Shown here: positions 43,859 through 51,678 of the stretch, piece by piece | Position numbering within the stretch: the stretch's first letter is position 1 | How the letters are laid out: the number at the start of each line of letters is the position of its first letter | NCBI GenBank assembly: GCA_002346535.1 | Contig: DDZZ01000009.1 | Span: 1 to 64,000 of the forward strand | Source: Opitutales bacterium UBA2995 | GTDB taxonomy: Bacteria > Verrucomicrobiota > Verrucomicrobiia > Opitutales > UBA2995 | DNA: 64,000 nucleotides | Reading direction: 5' to 3' | The notes under the pieces: generated by a model | The model's database searches: none | What the model was told of the DNA's origin: nothing | The model's input: only the letters and a program-made list of their open reading frames with translations | Translations under genes and position numbers: made by a program

Positions 43859-45469
43859 TTATCCATCCATTTTGCCTGTCGACACCGGTTTTTCTTCTTT
43901 TCCTACCGTCGTCATAGGCTTGAGCTTGATCGCCGTTTGGCCGTTGCCCAAAGCACGCGATTTATTTCTGAGCTTAAACTTACGGCGTGTTTCCTGCAGA
44001 AAGGATTCTATCTTGGAAGTTTCCCTGCCGTGCAAAAAATTCCAGAAAATGGTGAATATGCGTTTTGGGCGGAAGAAAAAGCTGTTCAGGTAAAAAGCCG
44101 CCACTACCCGGTATTTCCAGAAGGTCAATTGCTTGGCTGTAAAGGGATCACAAAATTTCCTGTCCTCAGTGAGAAACTTGTTGTGCACGTAGATGGGCAG
44201 CTTGAGGAAATTATCGTCGTAGTTGATTTTGCCTTCGGATTCCAGCTGGGATGTTATTTCCGTGCTTGGTAGAGGAAAAAAGAATCCTGCCGATACATCA
44301 TCGATTCCTGCTCGACCTAACCGAGCTGCCAATTTCACTGTGGCTTTCATATCTTCGATCTCGTCTGTTGGATAGGCTAAAACGAAAAAAGCTCCCACGT
44401 TCAGGCCCGCTTTTACGGACGCGTGCACTGCCCTGAAAAGTTTTTCATCGGTGAGCATTTTTTTCATGTGCTTACGCGTGCGCTCACTTCCTGATTCTGG
44501 CGCAAAGTTGAGTGATTTGCATCCACTGCGCACAAGCAGTTCAGCCACCTCCTCGTCAATCACTTCACTGCGGGTACCTGCAGGTAATTGCCAGGTGATA
44601 TCCAGACCGCGTGTTTCAATCTCATCGCAAAAATCTACCACCCATTGGCGCTTTAAAATCGCCGTTAGATCCTGAAAGGGAAAATTGTTTGCTCCGTACT
44701 TTTCGTGATAATATTCGATTTCGTCGGCTACCTGCTTAGGTGTCCGCGCATACCAACGCGTCGTCCACATGTTGGGCGAGCTGCAGTAGGTGCATTGATA
44801 AGGGCAACCGCGTGTTGCTAATATGGGTACTGTCTTCCCGTAGTAGATTCCGCTGACCAGTCGGTTGGTAGAGTAGGCCTCTACATCGAAATACTCCCAG
44901 GCCGGCCATGGTATTTCATCGACCTTGCGAATGCGATTGCGCCGTTCGTTCTTTTGCAGCGTGTCGTTGGTCTGACGGTATACGACTCCTGGAATACCCG
45001 AGACTTCGGTTTTGTTTTGTAAGGCTTCAAACAAGGCGATGGCGGTTTCTTCGCCTTCGCCCAAGACCAGGTAATCGATGGGCGCTTGCTCGATCGATAG
45101 TTCCGGGGCAGCCGTGAAATGTTCGCCACCGCAAACGATCGGGATCTCAGAAAAAGTCTCTTTTATGCGGTGAATCAGTTCGCGGACGATGGGCCATGAA
45201 TAAGACCACATGCTTGTCAGGCCAAACGCTTCTGTTTTCGGGTCGATCCTTTGGATGATTTCTTCTGGAGTCAGTCCTAGTCGGTAAATATCTCCGTCTT
45301 GAATCATTTGCTCCGGCGCGCATCCCAAGGCATCCACAACCTCGATTTGGTGACCTTCATCCCTCAGAACAGAGGCTATATAAGCTAATCCGAGCGGAAG
45401 GCTGGGGCGCAAGGCAGTCAGTCCCTCTTTATTGATATAAACCGGCGGATGGATCAAAGTCACCTTCAT
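43859..45469 (-). CDS. B12-binding-domain radical SAM protein
   Basis: A 536-residue cytoplasmic enzyme. Residues about 1-145 are a cobalamin-binding Rossmann domain (PLGLAYIASVLRDEGHQIEV, then VVCGGEHFTAAPELSIEQ-like block). The radical SAM core follows, with the 4Fe-4S motif in TRGCPYQCTYCSSPNMW (C-x3-C-x2-C). The C-terminal part (KFCDPFTAKQLTFWKYRVVA) is less conserved. The layout fits BchE/HpnJ-like class B methylases and cyclases. The partner SGNH gene suggests modification of a lipid or glycan. A specific substrate cannot be told from sequence alone. The end of the protein is Arg/Lys-rich. Confidence 0.87.
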   Translation of the reverse strand: MKVTLIHPPVYINKEGLTALRPSLPLGLAYIASVLRDEGHQIEVVDALGCAPEQMIQDGDIYRLGLTPEEIIQRIDPKTEAFGLTSMWSYSWPIVRELIHRIKETFSEIPIVCGGEHFTAAPELSIEQAPIDYLVLGEGEETAIALFEALQNKTEVSGIPGVVYRQTNDTLQKNERRNRIRKVDEIPWPAWEYFDVEAYSTNRLVSGIYYGKTVPILATRGCPYQCTYCSSPNMWTTRWYARTPKQVADEIEYYHEKYGANNFPFQDLTAILKRQWVVDFCDEIETRGLDITWQLPAGTRSEVIDEEVAELLVRSGCKSLNFAPESGSERTRKHMKKMLTDEKLFRAVHASVKAGLNVGAFFVLAYPTDEIEDMKATVKLAARLGRAGIDDVSAGFFFPLPSTEITSQLESEGKINYDDNFLKLPIYVHNKFLTEDRKFCDPFTAKQLTFWKYRVVAAFYLNSFFFRPKRIFTIFWNFLHGRETSKIESFLQETRRKFKLRNKSRALGNGQTAIKLKPMTTVGKEEKPVSTGKMDG

Positions 45470-45605
45470 ACAAACGGTTTAATGAGTGGATTGGTTGGTT
45501 GAGTTTACATGCAGGGCGAACATGGCGCATCAAAATCACTGGCGATAACCGATGATTTGTCAAATAGGAGTTGCATCCCAAAAGAGCCTGAGAAATTGTT
45601 CCAAA

Positions 45606-48113
45606 TCAGTCCTTAAAGCGCTTGTCCTCGGGATTTCCGCCGCTGAGCACGTAAGCCACCAGGTCGTAAATTTCCTCTTTTTCTAAAAGGCTTAGCAATC
45701 CCGGAGGCATTGGCGATATCGGTGAAGGATCAATGCTTTTTACAAACTTGCGGTCGACTTGCACGCGTTGGTTCGGGTCGGTCAGGTCTGTATTGATGAC
45801 AACACTGTCTCTGTTAAGGTTCACGATCACTCCATAGTGGGATGTTCCATCTATCATCGATACCTGAACAGGGACAAATTGTTCGTTGATCTCTTTGCTT
45901 GGATTGATGATTTGGTCGAGGAAATCATAGGGTGAATACCGACCACCGGCTCCCGTCAAATCAGGTCCTTGGGCTCCTCCTTCGTTTTTGAAGCGATGGC
46001 AAGAGTAACAAGCGGTTGCCGCGAACATGTTGCGGCCTTGTTGAAAATCCCGGCCACTCATGTTATCCGCCGTATCGCTCAGGTCCTCCAAGGTCCAGTT
46101 GGTCACTTGGGTGCGTCCTGCCAAATTGGCCATGGCTGCATGAAGGGCTGACTTTACTTCCGGCTTGCGAGCTAGAACTTCTGCCAAGTCTGTTCGTTGC
46201 TGCTCGGTCAGGCTGGCTTCGGCATCTTTCCGAATATTTTCGATAAATATTTGAAAACTGGCACCGCCGCGATAATTGGCCGCCTTGAGGAACCATTCGA
46301 AATAATTGGTGCGCAACTCGTTCGTCCAACCATTTGTGAGCATACGAAGCGAGCGAGCGTATTCCAGCTGTTCTTCTTGAGTGGTCGCTTTATTCAAGAG
46401 CTCGATGGCTTTTTGAGCAGTGTTGGGAGCCTGCAAATAAACTAGGGTTTCACAAAGCAGGCGGTTGGCCTCCTGGGTTGCATCCGGAAAATAAGGATCT
46501 AATTGGGCGATGATTCTTCTTACGAGTTTAATGGTGGGATCCCCGAATCGATTGAGCGCCACCTGAATAGTGCGAACCAGAGCCAGACGATTTGTTTCGG
46601 ACAACGAGCCATAGTCGAACTTTGAAAGAGAGCTTAGAATACGGTTTCCCAGGTTTCGGTTAACCGGCGGATCTGTTTCTTTACGATGAAAGGGGTCGAT
46701 TCCTTCAACCCTTGTCAATGCCAGCAGTCCCTGAATCTTTCTTCCCGGATTTTTCTCTTTGAAGATCCGACCCATCCAGATAATAGGCGGCTGGCTTTCG
46801 ATGGCAATGCGGGCTGCGTGCCGGATGAAGGGATCCTCATGATCGAGGTAGGGCCAGGCCGTAGCTACCGCATCGGAATTTTCCACGCCGTGGAACTGTT
46901 CTAGGTTCTTCCGAAGGTCGCGCGCTTTTTGCCCTCCTTGTTTATAGGCGACTGGTGAAGTGTCCTTGTCACCTACATAAGTGATTCGGTAGAGTCCGGA
47001 TTGAACGCGGCGGCCACCTATGGTGAAGTACATGGCACCATCGTCGGGATAAATGATCAGGTCGGTGATTGGTAGGGGAATTCCGGATACAAAGTTTTCC
47101 TTGTAACCCGTATAGCTGGAACCTTTCGGTTCCAAGTGGACGGTGTAAAGTTTCCCCCAGCTCCAATCCATTATGAAAAAGGCTTTTTGATACTTGGCAG
47201 GAAACTTGGCGCCATATCCAAACAAAACGCCTGTGGGCGAACCGGGTCCGATGTCAACGCTCGCTGGCAGGCTGTCTGCATACCATTCAGCCCACTTGCC
47301 AGTTCCATTGCGCCAGCCGTAATCGGAACCGCTCACCACGTGGTTCACCCGTGTCGGTCGATACCAGGGTGTATTGAAATCCCACTCCATGTCAGCGTCG
47401 TACGTGAAAAGTTCACCATCTGCATTAAAGTCCGCATCGAATATATTGCGGTAACCCATGGAAACGGCCTCCCAATGCGAACCGTCAGGTGAGACTTTAT
47501 AGATGATTCCCGCTGGAGCCAGGCGGTGACGGTTGTGGTTACGTCCGTCCGGCATGCGTGGAAGCAAATGATCTTCTCCAAAATTGGGATTGTATCGCGA
47601 CAGGTCTACTTCGGTTGGTTCGGCGTTATTGCCACAAATGAGATAAAGGTGTTCACCATCGGGAGAGAGTTTAACCGCGTGTACGCCGTGGTCGCCGCGC
47701 GCAGGAATTTGGCGAAGCAGTTCAACATGGTCCAGCTTGTCATCGCCATTGGAATCGGTTATCCGGTAGAGGCCGGATTTTTCATTGTCGTTGTAATCAT
47801 TGACTCCGACGTAGAGAGAATCAAAAGCCCAGAGCATTCCATTGACCGCTTTAATTTTGGCAGGGACTTCTTCAATGTCGGCAGGATTCAATACTTCGCC
47901 GTTGGCCGGTGGTTTAAACCGATAAAGTCCTCCAAACTGGTCACTGGCGATAATGCGGTTTTTGCCATCAAGGCCCAAATTGATCCACGAACCTTGAGTG
48001 GCTGCTGGAATGGAATACAGCAACTCTACTTTGAATCCGTCGGGGGCGAGAATGTCTTCTATGGGAGTGGCGCGATTTTCATTAATCGCGGTGCCTTGCT
48101 CTAATTCTTCAGT
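45606..48113 (-). CDS. PVC-type haem-binding dehydrogenase, no own start; -1 frame of the DUF1080 gene
   Basis: Secreted-type protein of at least 806 residues: a sorbosone-like propeller (ELLYSIPAATQGSWINLGLD at the start, WSWGKLYTVHLEPKG later), HEAT-like repeats (about 385-640) and a C-terminal cytochrome c (CYSCHRFKNEGGAQGPDLTG). The family motif TPIEDILAPDGFKVELLYSI begins upstream of any start codon: the first ATG is inside the propeller, and the only non-ATG start (TTG 48023) falls in the middle of the first strand. The frame stays open back to an A10 run (48113-48122), where the upstream DUF1080 gene is in the 0 frame. A -1 shift, or one extra A in the mRNA, would fuse both into about 1,097 residues and give this protein a signal peptide. 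Otherwise it would be a broken gene. Confidence 0.85.
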   Translation of the reverse strand, partial: TEELEQGTAINENRATPIEDILAPDGFKVELLYSIPAATQGSWINLGLDGKNRIIASDQFGGLYRFKPPANGEVLNPADIEEVPAKIKAVNGMLWAFDSLYVGVNDYNDNEKSGLYRITDSNGDDKLDHVELLRQIPARGDHGVHAVKLSPDGEHLYLICGNNAEPTEVDLSRYNPNFGEDHLLPRMPDGRNHNRHRLAPAGIIYKVSPDGSHWEAVSMGYRNIFDADFNADGELFTYDADMEWDFNTPWYRPTRVNHVVSGSDYGWRNGTGKWAEWYADSLPASVDIGPGSPTGVLFGYGAKFPAKYQKAFFIMDWSWGKLYTVHLEPKGSSYTGYKENFVSGIPLPITDLIIYPDDGAMYFTIGGRRVQSGLYRITYVGDKDTSPVAYKQGGQKARDLRKNLEQFHGVENSDAVATAWPYLDHEDPFIRHAARIAIESQPPIIWMGRIFKEKNPGRKIQGLLALTRVEGIDPFHRKETDPPVNRNLGNRILSSLSKFDYGSLSETNRLALVRTIQVALNRFGDPTIKLVRRIIAQLDPYFPDATQEANRLLCETLVYLQAPNTAQKAIELLNKATTQEEQLEYARSLRMLTNGWTNELRTNYFEWFLKAANYRGGASFQIFIENIRKDAEASLTEQQRTDLAEVLARKPEVKSALHAAMANLAGRTQVTNWTLEDLSDTADNMSGRDFQQGRNMFAATACYSCHRFKNEGGAQGPDLTGAGGRYSPYDFLDQIINPSKEINEQFVPVQVSMIDGTSHYGVIVNLNRDSVVINTDLTDPNQRVQVDRKFVKSIDPSPISPMPPGLLSLLEKEEIYDLVAYVLSGGNPEDKRFKD

Positions 48114-48898
48114 TTTTTTTTTAACCGAAACGTAGAGTTCTCCTCCAGCGCTTTCCTTGCATCTTGCCCACGAAGGTGCCTTATCTTCACGTCTTTGACT
48201 CGGATGGTCATGTCAGGTCCCTGGTGCAGCTGTAATCCGATTTTGCCGTTGAGCTCTGTTGTTTCGTCCTGATCAGTCACGTCCACGGTTACGACTCCGT
48301 TGATCAAATGAATGGACCTTCTTCCCACAGCTATAACTTCATATTCATTCCACTCGGACAGGTTGAATGGGGTACCGGGTGGGATTTCTCCGACCACCTG
48401 AATAGTGACCTTTCCCTTGTCGTTTCGTTCATTGGATACCCTGACCTCTTGCCCGCGCTGAGCGATAATTCCGCGGCCCGTTTGTTCACTATAATACATG
48501 CCCTGATATTCGGGCTTTGGATGGATGTCCATTTGCGGACCCTTCAATCCATAAGAGACATCTTCCAGGTCCTGGGCGCGGTACATAATACCGGAATTAT
48601 TTTCACCTTCCATCCGAAGCTTTGCCTTGAGATGAAAGTTTCGCACGCGTGACCCTTCGTAAATCAGGAAGGTATTGGTTTTAATATTCTTACCTACCGT
48701 TGTGCCAACAATGGCTTCGTCTTCAATCCTCCAGAGATCAGATTGTCCTTCCCAATCATCCAGAGTTTTTCCGTCGAAAATGGATTCGAATTGAGCCTGA
48801 GCCAAAGCTGTCAGGCAGGTACACAGCAGACTAACAGCGTAAAAGTTTTTAGATCTGCTTGTTTGCAAACAAGGCGGAGAAAAGAATCGATTCGTCAT
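48101..48898 (-). CDS. Secreted DUF1080 protein ending at an A10 tract
   Basis: A 265-residue protein with a Sec signal (NFYAVSLLCTCLTALAQAQF) and one DUF1080 domain: FESIFDGKTLDDWEGQSDLW at the start, GENNSGIMYRAQDLEDVSY and LHQGPDMTIRVKDVKIRHL at the end. The domain is complete by residue 245. The last residues FRLKKKLKN come from the A10 run and stop 12 bases later, so the stop may exist only in the 0 frame. If slippage happens on the run, ribosomes continue into the PVC haem protein. Unlike the other DUF1080 proteins here it has a 20-residue charged tail (GQDARKALEENSTF). Confidence 0.88.
   Translation of the reverse strand: MTNRFFSPPCLQTSRSKNFYAVSLLCTCLTALAQAQFESIFDGKTLDDWEGQSDLWRIEDEAIVGTTVGKNIKTNTFLIYEGSRVRNFHLKAKLRMEGENNSGIMYRAQDLEDVSYGLKGPQMDIHPKPEYQGMYYSEQTGRGIIAQRGQEVRVSNERNDKGKVTIQVVGEIPPGTPFNLSEWNEYEVIAVGRRSIHLINGVVTVDVTDQDETTELNGKIGLQLHQGPDMTIRVKDVKIRHLRGQDARKALEENSTFRLKKKLKN
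48113..48122 (-). promoter_or_regulatory. A10 run, candidate slippage site
   Basis: Ten consecutive A (T on the + strand) at the end of the DUF1080 gene. The 0 frame reads TTA AAA AAA AAA CTG AAG AAT TAG; the -1 frame reads on as ACT GAA GAA and so on into the PVC haem protein for 835 codons. Runs of nine or more A are known sites of transcriptional slippage in bacteria, and A AAA AAA heptamers allow -1 ribosomal shifting. Confidence 0.6.
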
Positions 48899-49046
48899 AA
48901 AAAGATGGGGTAGTCAATTGCCCGTATCGCACTGTCTAACAGTCTAAATAGGATTATAGCTATTTGATTGGAAATAAGGGCTTTCTTGCAAGAAACTTTC
49001 GGCAATTTTTGAGTATTGGCTGTTTCGTTTTCGATTTTCTTTGAAT

Positions 49047-49310
49047 TTAGTCTGCTTCTATATACGGCCAGAGCTGGGTTAACTCTGCATTTCCCCAGGA
49101 AGGGGATGCAGCATTGTAATAACTTAAAGAACTATTTCCTTTGTTTATCAAGCCATGTTTTGCATTTGGAGGAATAAAGACACTATCGTCCAGTCCGACT
49201 TTTGCTGTCTCTTCACCCGTTGTCATATCGCCTTAATCTTGCAGTAAGAAATACCACTGTTATTGTTCATGGGAATGTTGGTGTGGAATCCTCCCGGCAT
49301 GGGAATCTGG
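49047..49310 (-). pseudogene. Cupin pseudogene with two in-frame stops
   Basis: One - strand frame reads AGRIPHQHSHEQ-stop-QWYFLLQD-stop-GDMTTGEETAKVG, then DDSVFIPPNAKHGLINKGNS and ends WPYIEAD-stop. Correcting two TAA codons yields a normal small cupin: HQHxxxEQ supplies the two metal His and Glu, and PPNAKHG the last His. The rest of the frame is intact, so decay is recent. The two stops replace different residues. The flanking gap (48899-49046 and the end of the symporter gene) shows no other gene. Confidence 0.65.
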
Positions 49311-49339
49311 AAAATGGGAAAATGGATAACGCTAGAACT

Positions 49340-51037
49340 CTATTTTTGAAATTTACTGCGCCAGATCAATGGAATGCCAAACAACACAAAGGCCATGATG
49401 ATCCCGGCAATGATTTTTCCAGTTTCAATGGTCTTGATACGTTCTGATTCTACCAATCCCCAAGGAGACAATGCTACGTATAGTCCCACCATAGTTACGA
49501 CGGCCATTAAGGAAATTTTGGTGAAGTGTTTCCAGGGGGTGGTGTCAACGCCTTCCAACTCTGAAAAGCGTATACCTTCCTTGCAGTGTTTGGAAATTTT
49601 ACCAATGATCAGGGCTACTGCCATGAAACTGACAAATAAAATAGCCATGTAATGCAGGTAGTGCAGGTCCGGTTGAACATACAGCATGAGGGTGCCGTAG
49701 ATGAGGAGAAAAAGTATAATGCAGCAATTCATTACCTTAGTGGATACGGTTCGGGAAAAGTATCCTAACAGCATGGTCAACATAATCGGTGCGCCAAATA
49801 GACTATCCACCCGGACCATGAAATTAAAAATGCCGTCGGGAAAATACATGATGAAGGGTGCGATGGCCATGGTGGCTACAGCGATGACCATACCGATACG
49901 CTTGCTGCGTTTGATGACTTCGTCATCGGTCAGGTTTTTTCCAAACAACGGTTTATACACATCCAGTGCAAAAATAGTTATTGAACTATTGAGCACTGAA
50001 TTAAAAGTACTGAGGACTGCACCGAATATAGCCGCCGCAAAAAATCCGATGAACACCTCCGGCATGATGTCTTGAATGAGGAATGGATAGACGGTATCCT
50101 TTCTTTCAAATGCGTTTGGTCCATAGAGGTGGAAGGCGATCACACCGGGCATTGCGATGTAGCAAATATTCAGGATTTTGAGGAATGCGGCGATCATGAC
50201 GCCTTTTTGTCCTTCCTTCAGGCTACGGGCTCCCAACGTTCGTTGAACGATAAATTGATTGGTGCTCCAGAAGAAGAGGTTGTGGATGAGCATACCGGTA
50301 AAAAGCACCGAAAACGGAATGCCATCGGCCACGTCACCGACTGCGTCGAGGATTTCAGTATTTTTTGTCAGGATGGTCTCAAATCCTTGGATGAGATTGT
50401 TTTTACCGACCTTGTAGATTCCAATAAAAAAGACCACTGCCCCTCCGATGAGTAGTCCAATGCCATTGAGCGCATCGGATATGGCTACACCTTTAAGTCC
50501 ACCAAACAAAGCGTAAAAACTGCCTGTAATGCCGAGTGACCAAACAAGGACCCAAATGACCGTTTCGTTGCTCAAACCGGTTATGTTGGAAATCTGAAAC
50601 AGTTGGTCGATGACAATTGATCCTCCGTAGAGAGCCACCGGCATACCACTCAGGAGGTAGGAAAACAAAAACATTACTGCGATTATACGTCGGGTAGATC
50701 CACCAAAGCGGTTGTCCAGAAACTCCGGGATCGTCGTAAAGCCACCCTTTAGAAAAGTCGGAAGAAGAACTGCACTGTAATAAATCAGTACCGGAATTAC
50801 GGTGACGGTCCAGGCGATGGGTGAGAGGTTTCCTGTGTAAACGTTGCCGGTCATCCCTGTAAAATTTGCAGCACTAAGGTTGGTCAGTAGCAATGAGCCA
50901 GCTATGACCCAACCGTTCAAACTGTTGCCGGCCAGAAAGTAACCTTTGGAGGTTTGAAGGTTATCTTTGTGAGTACGCAGATAGGTAATAAGGCCAACCG
51001 ATCCGGTGAAGAAGAGAAACGATAGCAGGGTACCCAT
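49340..51037 (-). CDS. Sodium:solute symporter (SSS family), SGLT-like
   Basis: Inner-membrane transporter of 565 residues with about 14 hydrophobic segments. ATG 51079 is an earlier option, but 51037 (MGTLLSFLFFTGSVGLITYL) begins at the first membrane segment and is preferred. SGLT-like features are KGYFLAGNSLNGWVIAGSLL, LSAANFTGMTGNVYTGNLS and NRFGGSTRRIIAVMFLFSYL. The sodium-binding helix contains FGAVLSTFNSVLNSSITIFA. It likely imports a sugar. It is upstream of the decayed cupin and the DUF1080/PVC haem genes on the same strand, which could be its metabolic partners. Confidence 0.9.
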   Translation of the reverse strand: MGTLLSFLFFTGSVGLITYLRTHKDNLQTSKGYFLAGNSLNGWVIAGSLLLTNLSAANFTGMTGNVYTGNLSPIAWTVTVIPVLIYYSAVLLPTFLKGGFTTIPEFLDNRFGGSTRRIIAVMFLFSYLLSGMPVALYGGSIVIDQLFQISNITGLSNETVIWVLVWSLGITGSFYALFGGLKGVAISDALNGIGLLIGGAVVFFIGIYKVGKNNLIQGFETILTKNTEILDAVGDVADGIPFSVLFTGMLIHNLFFWSTNQFIVQRTLGARSLKEGQKGVMIAAFLKILNICYIAMPGVIAFHLYGPNAFERKDTVYPFLIQDIMPEVFIGFFAAAIFGAVLSTFNSVLNSSITIFALDVYKPLFGKNLTDDEVIKRSKRIGMVIAVATMAIAPFIMYFPDGIFNFMVRVDSLFGAPIMLTMLLGYFSRTVSTKVMNCCIILFLLIYGTLMLYVQPDLHYLHYMAILFVSFMAVALIIGKISKHCKEGIRFSELEGVDTTPWKHFTKISLMAVVTMVGLYVALSPWGLVESERIKTIETGKIIAGIIMAFVLFGIPLIWRSKFQK

Positions 51038-51222
51038 ATTGAGGGCTGAAGGATGAAAGGCGAAAGCTGAATAGGACAATCTTTATATTGGGTCGAGGGG
51101 CAAAGGGCGAGGGCCGAAGGTTTCAGGTTTTAATCCTGACCTTTCTACTTTGTCCTCTTCGTTTTTATCTTGGTCTCCTGCCGGTGGCTTTGAATCTGCG
51201 TATACGTTAATGATCGTTGATC

Positions 51223-51570
51223 TCAATTATGGTATCCCTTTTCCAGGGCATCCACCACCGCGATTACCCCAGCTACTATGGTTTCCGGTTTATCTTCGGT
51301 GAAATGAAAATTGTTTGTTCCGATCATAAGCAAAACAGCCTTGGGATCGAGTTTTCCCGTTGCTCCGTAAGTCAATCGCCAGAGCAGGTTTTGAGTCATG
51401 TCGCCCTCAATTCCGAAATTTAGAGCACGCAGGGGAGCAAAGTGTTTTTCTTAATACTTTTGCCCAGCGTGATTCCAGCCTTAGGTTATTGAGTCGCCGA
51501 TAAAGACAATTTTAATCTTGGATAGCTGACAGAATTCCTCATTAAGCCAAATGTTCAGGTGGCGGATTCG
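51223..51570 (-). pseudogene. SGNH/GDSL hydrolase pseudogene with two stops
   Basis: A single - strand frame reads RHLNIWLNEEFCQLSKIKIV, FIGDSIT-stop-GWNHAGQKY-stop-EKHFAPLRALNFGIEGD, then MTQNLLWRLTYGATGKLDPK and VLLMIGTNNFHFTEDKPET. This is the platelet-activating-factor acetylhydrolase-like SGNH family: block I GDSIT, block II GxxGD and block III GTNN are all present. The two TAA codons and the lack of the block V Asp/His end make it inactive. The stop at 51223 ends the frame before that part. The rest of the 51080-51678 gap shows no gene. Confidence 0.7.
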
Positions 51571-51678
51571 CAAAAATGTTAAGAGGAAACTATTAGTGTT
51601 TGATACAAATCTAAATCATATATTTTATAAGATAATGAAAATCCCCCACCTCTGTGGCTTGGCCGTGCAGTCCTTTTA

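Noticed and set aside
51217..51423. 68-codon + strand frame before the TonB receptor gene
   Set aside because: It is the antisense of the SGNH hydrolase fossil, whose - strand reading gives clear catalytic blocks.
11824..51570. Stop-codon reassignment or readthrough as an explanation for the many in-frame stops
   Set aside because: The interrupted positions correspond to different residues (Glu, Tyr, Trp, Val-like and others), both TAA and TGA occur, and intact genes all end at ordinary stops. Frameshifts and deletions accompany them. Decay explains all of it.
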